Origin: Bacteroidota bacterium
GTDB lineage: Bacteria > Bacteroidota > Bacteroidia > Flavobacteriales > Weeksellaceae
DNA: 10,436 nucleotides
Direction: 5' to 3'
NCBI GenBank assembly: GCA_018266965.1
Contig: JAFDZJ010000112.1
Span: 1-10,436, forward strand
The translations under genes were made by a program, and so were the position numbers. The notes beneath the pieces are model-generated. The model worked only from the letters and a program-made list of their open reading frames with translations. It was not told the DNA's origin and made no database searches. Shown piece by piece: positions 6,838 to 10,436 of this stretch; the first letter of the stretch is position 1; each line of letters starts with the position of its first letter.

Positions 6838-7924
6838 ATTCTTGGAGAATTTCAAAAATCCTACTGTCTTCGTGTATTTGTTTTACAATATTTTCAGTTC
6901 TGCCTTTATGGGTATCCGTGATGAACATTTGTCCAAAATTTTCTTTATTTATCAGTGAAATAAGTTGTGAAACTCGTGTGTCATCTAATTTGTCGAAAAT
7001 ATCATCGAGAAGCAAAATAGGATTTTTACCTGTCAATAGATGAATTCTGTTGAGTTGTGCCAATTTCAATGCTATCAAAAAAGATTTTTGTTGTCCTTGT
7101 GAACCTATTTTTTTTATAAGATTTCCATTCATTTCGAACAACAAATCGTCTTTGTGTATTCCTTGCGAAGTGTAGGTAAGTTGCCTGTCTTTTTCGATAT
7201 TTTGCTTGAGTAAATTTTCAAAATCTTGATACAAAAAAACCGAGTCGTAGTGTACTCCAATTACTTCTTTTCCACCGGAAATCACTTCATAAAAATGATT
7301 AACAATTGGACTGAATTGATCTAAAAATTCTTTTCGTTTTTCAAAAATATATTGTCCATTTTTTAGCAAAGGCATATCGTAGATTTCCAATGAAGCAGCA
7401 TCAAACGACCTATTTTTTGCAAAATATTTCAGTAGTGCATTTCTTTGTAATAAAGTTTTTTGGTACTGTATCAGACAAAACAAATACTCGTGATTGGTTT
7501 GGGAAATCATAGCATCTAAAAATTTCCTTCGGCTTTCACCAGAATCCGAAATAAGATTGGCATCATAAGGAGAAATGGTTACACATGGCAAATAACCAAT
7601 GTGGTCGGCAATTCTATCATAAGTTTTGTCATTTTTTTTGATGAGCTTTTTGGCATCTTTATTCAAGAGTATTTTTATGTGATCTTCTTTGTTTTCATTA
7701 GCAATATAAGCATCAATAGAAAAAAACAATTCTTGATTTTTGATATTTGTAAAATCAGAATTGCCCAAAAAACTTTTCCCCATAGAAATATAGTGCAAAG
7801 CATCTAAAATATTAGTTTTTCCGACACCATTATCCCCAACAAAACAGTTGATTTGTGGAGAGAAATCGAATTTTTTTTCACTATGATTTTTGAAATTTTG
7901 CAGAGAAAGTTTGTCTATAATCAT
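6836..7924 (-). CDS. recF: DNA replication/repair protein RecF
   Basis: RecF is an SMC-like ATPase that, with RecO and RecR, loads RecA at gaps on single-stranded DNA. The 362-residue product (E. coli: 357) starts with the family's typical opening, a short strand followed by LQNFKNH, then Walker A GDNGVGKT (30-37). Near the C-terminus come the ABC signature GSQGQQKSFLIALKLAQL and Walker B with D-loop, ILLLDDIFDKLDD. The ATG lies 3 bases after the stop of the UbiA-like gene (TGA-CAA-ATG), so the pair is very probably co-transcribed and coupled. The gene is not next to dnaA, dnaN or gyrB here, unlike the classical arrangement but as is common in Bacteroidota. A candidate internal promoter lies in the end of the upstream gene. 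Confidence 0.96.
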   Translation of the reverse strand: MIIDKLSLQNFKNHSEKKFDFSPQINCFVGDNGVGKTNILDALHYISMGKSFLGNSDFTNIKNQELFFSIDAYIANENKEDHIKILLNKDAKKLIKKNDKTYDRIADHIGYLPCVTISPYDANLISDSGESRRKFLDAMISQTNHEYLFCLIQYQKTLLQRNALLKYFAKNRSFDAASLEIYDMPLLKNGQYIFEKRKEFLDQFSPIVNHFYEVISGGKEVIGVHYDSVFLYQDFENLLKQNIEKDRQLTYTSQGIHKDDLLFEMNGNLIKKIGSQGQQKSFLIALKLAQLNRIHLLTGKNPILLLDDIFDKLDDTRVSQLISLINKENFGQMFITDTHKGRTENIVKQIHEDSRIFEILQE

Positions 7925-7927
7925 TTG

Positions 7928-8683
7928 TCAAAAATACTTCATTATCATCAAAAATAAAAATGGCAATCCGGAGCAAGATTCTACTATCAATGAAAAATAG
8001 TAATCGGGTCGATAATTTTCAGAAAAATAAATAAGTGTAATTGTTGGTAATGAAGCAAATAAAAATGCAATAAAATATGAGGGCGACAGATAAAAATATG
8101 CTAATACAACTGATAATACAACTAAAAAACTTGCAAGGATTTTCGTTTTTTTTACGCCAATTATTTGGGGAAAAGTAAGTACTTTGTCCTTGTTCATGTC
8201 CCGAATATCAAAAGGTAGTACCAAAGCTGTTATAAAAATAAATGAAATGATGAAAATCGGAAAATTGAATATTGGAAAACTAAGCCAAGCATTCATAAGT
8301 CCCCAAACCAAACCTACATAAAAAATCTTAAGCAAAGGAATATTTCGAATATAGAGTTTCAAAAAAAAGCTATTATACAAAAGTCCTAAAAAACAAATAA
8401 TAACCCATTTGTACAACCTGTCGATATTATGATTTTTGATAATGAGCAAAGAACAAATCACTCCAATTACAAAACAAATTGCAAGGATAAAAGGTAGCTT
8501 TTTGGAGTATTGATATTTCGTGTAGATATAACCACTGAAATAGGTAAGGAAAATTAAAAAAAATGTAGGAAAACGGAATGTATTTTGCTCTAACATAAAA
8601 AAAGTCGCCAAAAGCGTTCCCATCAACGAAACGAAAATTTGGCTATCAATAATATATTTTTTTAGTAATTTTAATGCAATCAT
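7928..8683 (-). CDS. UbiA-like polytopic membrane protein, first Asp motif not evident
   Basis: The 251-residue product is very hydrophobic, with about 7-9 likely membrane helices. Residues 157-181 read PFDIRDMNKDK, then FPQIIGVKKTK: this resembles the second Asp-rich motif of UbiA prenyltransferases (D159, D162, D166) and the conserved stretch after it. The first motif, normally NDxxDxxxD after helix 2, is not found; the comparable place reads SGYIYTKYQYSKK (50-62). In UbiA enzymes both motifs bind the Mg-diphosphate of the prenyl donor, so catalysis here is doubtful or altered. The start at 8683 was chosen over a GTG at 8755, which would overlap the divergent gene by 12 bases and lie upstream of the promoter. 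It forms an operon with recF (3-base gap). Substrate unknown. Confidence 0.75.
   Translation of the reverse strand: MIALKLLKKYIIDSQIFVSLMGTLLATFFMLEQNTFRFPTFFLIFLTYFSGYIYTKYQYSKKLPFILAICFVIGVICSLLIIKNHNIDRLYKWVIICFLGLLYNSFFLKLYIRNIPLLKIFYVGLVWGLMNAWLSFPIFNFPIFIISFIFITALVLPFDIRDMNKDKVLTFPQIIGVKKTKILASFLVVLSVVLAYFYLSPSYFIAFLFASLPTITLIYFSENYRPDYYFSLIVESCSGLPFLFLMIMKYF
7949..7976 (-). promoter_or_regulatory. Candidate internal promoter of recF (TTG-N17-TATTTTTG)
   Basis: On the minus strand TTG (7976-7974), a 17-base spacer and TATTTTTG (7956-7949) lie inside the end of the UbiA-like gene, 24 bases before the recF ATG. The spacer is at the short end of the accepted range. A second TATTTTTG (7936-7929) overlaps the upstream stop but lacks a suitable TTG. 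Confidence 0.3.
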
Positions 8684-8688
8684 ATCTA

Positions 8689-8719
8689 CAAAGATAATTA
8701 TCCAAAAACTATTGAACAA
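8689..8719 (-). promoter_or_regulatory. Promoter of the UbiA-like/recF operon (TTG-N20-TATCTTTG)
   Basis: On the minus strand TTG (8719-8717), a 20-base spacer and TATCTTTG (8696-8689) match the Bacteroidota consensus. The box ends only 5 bases before the ATG at 8683, so the mRNA would start at or next to that ATG. It sits in the 60-base gap between two divergent genes. Confidence 0.65.
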
Positions 8720-8743
8720 CACAATTTTAAAAAAAACTATACA

Positions 8744-10436
8744 ATGATAAAGCACAATCCCATCTTCAATCTACTATTACTACTTATTTGCTACCTACCT
8801 ATGAAAGCCCAAAACTACTATGACCAACAATGGAAATCCATAGAAAACAACTACAAAAAAGGACAATACAAATCCAACCTTCCACTGATTTTGGAAATTC
8901 AAAAAAAAGCTGTACAAGAAAATAATATGGTACAACTCATAAAATCCTTAAAATCAGAATTTTCCATCATTAATACCACCGATGATGATACACAAAACAA
9001 TACGGCATCTGTTTTTTTTAAAAAAATTCAATCCTTTGAAAATCAATTAAAAGGCAATGACCAATTGGTGTACCAAGTTTTGTCTAAAAATTTTGTAATG
9101 GATTATTTCAATCAAAATAGCTGGAAAATACAACAAAATACCAATCTCGATGTACAAAATTTGGAAACTATTGAAACTTGGACTACTCTGGATTTCAAAA
9201 ATTATCTTTCCAAAAAGTTTCTTTCGCTAGAAAATCAAAATGATGAATTAAGAAAAATTGATTTCTCTCCTTATCAATCTATTTTTTCGCAAACAGATTT
9301 TCAAAAATATTTCCCAAAAATTGCTGATTACAATGCTTTGCAATACATAGATTTTCTGAAAAACGACAACTTTTTTACACAAATCGAACTTAAAACAAAT
9401 CAACAAAAAGTTATTTCATTAGAAAAACAACTCATCAATGATAATTCAGGAAATGGAAGGTTATATTTTGAAAATCTAAAACTGAATGATGAGTGTGAAT
9501 TTAATAAGTGTAAAAATATACTTGCCGAAAAAATAAAACTGTACAACTCCACTACACAAGGAGATTACAAAGTGCTGATTGCCGATGATATCATAGGAAA
9601 ACTACAGTCCGACAAAAAATTGATAGATGCCATGGATTGGATAAAAAAAGTGAAAAAAGAATATCCCAAATCCGAATTTATCAATACTATCATCAACAGA
9701 GAAAATGGAATTTTACAACCAGAATTAAATATTAACTACGAAAATACAACTTTGGCAAATAAGCCAATACATATAGTTGCCAATTACAAAAATGCTAACA
9801 CTTTCAGTATTAATATATATGATGCAAGTTCGGATATCAATGGATACATTAACTACATTAACAACAATTGGGAAAACAATAGTTTCGATAAAATTATAAA
9901 AACTTTGGTAAAAACTGAAAAATTTGTAATCCCAAAAACCAATGATTACAAAAGCCACAGTACCTCTTATGAAATTGCTGCATTGCCTCCGGGACTGTAT
10001 CTTGCCAGTTTTGAAGTAGATGGTAATGCTGCAGGAAAATATTTTTTCTTAGTTTCCAATTCCAGAATTATTCGCCAAAATATTTCCAATCCAAAAAACC
10101 CTGAAGACCTACAAAAACTTGTGGATAGAAATTCAGGTGAAAATTTAGCAAATACCAATTTGGAAATCTACTATTGTGACAATAAAAAATCTTTGAAAAA
10201 ATATACAATTACCACTGATAAACAAGCGGTTTTTCAGTTTCCAAAATTAGGTTCGGAAGAAGATTATTTTACTACTTTTTTGGTAAAAGAACCCAAAACT
10301 AACCAATATAATATTACACAAAACAACTATACAGATGATGATTATTCTACAACCGAAAATAATCCTGATGCAATTACACAATTATTTACAGACAGAAGTA
10401 TTTACAGACCCGGACAAACGGTCTATTTCAAAGGGA
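8744..10436 (+). CDS. Alpha-2-macroglobulin family protein, N-terminal part (cut by window end)
   Basis: Open reading frame of 564 complete codons plus one base, running off the right edge with no stop. Residues 1-22 are a signal peptide (Leu-rich core, cleavage likely at MKA-Q); there is no lipobox, unlike the E. coli lipoprotein YfhM. Residues about 23-300 look mainly helical and are not recognised. Around P326 a beta-sandwich part begins (PELNINYENT), followed by LPPGLY (414-419), typical of macroglobulin repeats. The last residues, LFTDRSIYRPGQTVYFKG (547-564), are the hallmark opening of the MG2 domain. Full-length relatives in Bacteroidota are, as I recall, well over 1,500 residues, so most of the protein, including any thioester site, lies outside. 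The family traps proteases or protects the envelope. No clear + strand promoter is seen in the gap before it. Confidence 0.9.
   Translation, partial: MIKHNPIFNLLLLLICYLPMKAQNYYDQQWKSIENNYKKGQYKSNLPLILEIQKKAVQENNMVQLIKSLKSEFSIINTTDDDTQNNTASVFFKKIQSFENQLKGNDQLVYQVLSKNFVMDYFNQNSWKIQQNTNLDVQNLETIETWTTLDFKNYLSKKFLSLENQNDELRKIDFSPYQSIFSQTDFQKYFPKIADYNALQYIDFLKNDNFFTQIELKTNQQKVISLEKQLINDNSGNGRLYFENLKLNDECEFNKCKNILAEKIKLYNSTTQGDYKVLIADDIIGKLQSDKKLIDAMDWIKKVKKEYPKSEFINTIINRENGILQPELNINYENTTLANKPIHIVANYKNANTFSINIYDASSDINGYINYINNNWENNSFDKIIKTLVKTEKFVIPKTNDYKSHSTSYEIAALPPGLYLASFEVDGNAAGKYFFLVSNSRIIRQNISNPKNPEDLQKLVDRNSGENLANTNLEIYYCDNKKSLKKYTITTDKQAVFQFPKLGSEEDYFTTFLVKEPKTNQYNITQNNYTDDDYSTTENNPDAITQLFTDRSIYRPGQTVYFKG

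Noticed and set aside
8684..8755. GTG start giving the UbiA-like protein 24 extra residues
   Set aside because: It would overlap the divergent macroglobulin gene by 12 bases and lies upstream of the TTG-N20-TATCTTTG promoter.
9725..10158. Minus-strand open frames opposite the macroglobulin gene
   Set aside because: The + strand frame is open throughout with a signal peptide and MG2 hallmark; the antisense frames show no protein-like motifs.

Overview
The window looks like chromosomal core DNA from a low-GC member of the Bacteroidota, class Flavobacteriia, probably near the Chryseobacterium/Weeksellaceae group. This rests on strong A+T bias, absence of Shine-Dalgarno sequences with A-rich leaders instead, promoters of the Bacteroidota type (TTG, about 20 bases, TAnnTTTG), and lineage-typical proteins (DUF5686 outer-membrane protein, very large alpha-2-macroglobulin). 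The exact genus is not established from the sequence.

Layout. 1-177: short non-coding lead-in with a small palindrome and a candidate -7 box. 178-1536 (+): dacB, a secreted D-Ala-D-Ala carboxypeptidase (S13/PBP4). 1592-4057 (+): an 821-residue outer-membrane DUF5686 protein with its own promoter. 4062-4298 (+): an unrecognised 78-residue protein attached 4 bases downstream. 4295-5110 (-): folP, dihydropteroate synthase, converging on the small gene so that both stop codons share one CTAG. 5111-5420: folP promoter, then two small hairpins, then a striking G-free array of 18 TCTAA blocks at an exact 7-base period that forms the leader of hemN. 5421-6794 (+): hemN, oxygen-independent coproporphyrinogen III dehydrogenase. 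6801-6837: a strong hairpin terminator shared by hemN and the converging recF. 6836-7924 (-): recF. 7928-8683 (-): a UbiA-like polytopic membrane protein in an operon with recF (3-base gap). 8744-10436 (+): the first 564 codons of an alpha-2-macroglobulin family protein, cut by the window end just inside its MG2 domain.

How it fits together. Several products act in the envelope: DacB trims or cleaves peptidoglycan peptides, DUF5686 is probably an outer-membrane barrel, and the macroglobulin is an exported protease-trap-like protein. The others are housekeeping: folate (folP), haem (hemN) and recombinational repair (recF). The genes do not form one pathway. I see no defence system, phage, insertion sequence, tRNA, rRNA or CRISPR array.

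The most interesting parts are non-coding or atypical: the hairpin plus heptamer-array leader of hemN; three promoters with identical 20-base spacers, which move the folP start and suggest a leaderless mRNA for the UbiA-like gene; and a UbiA-like protein that keeps the second Asp motif but lacks the first.
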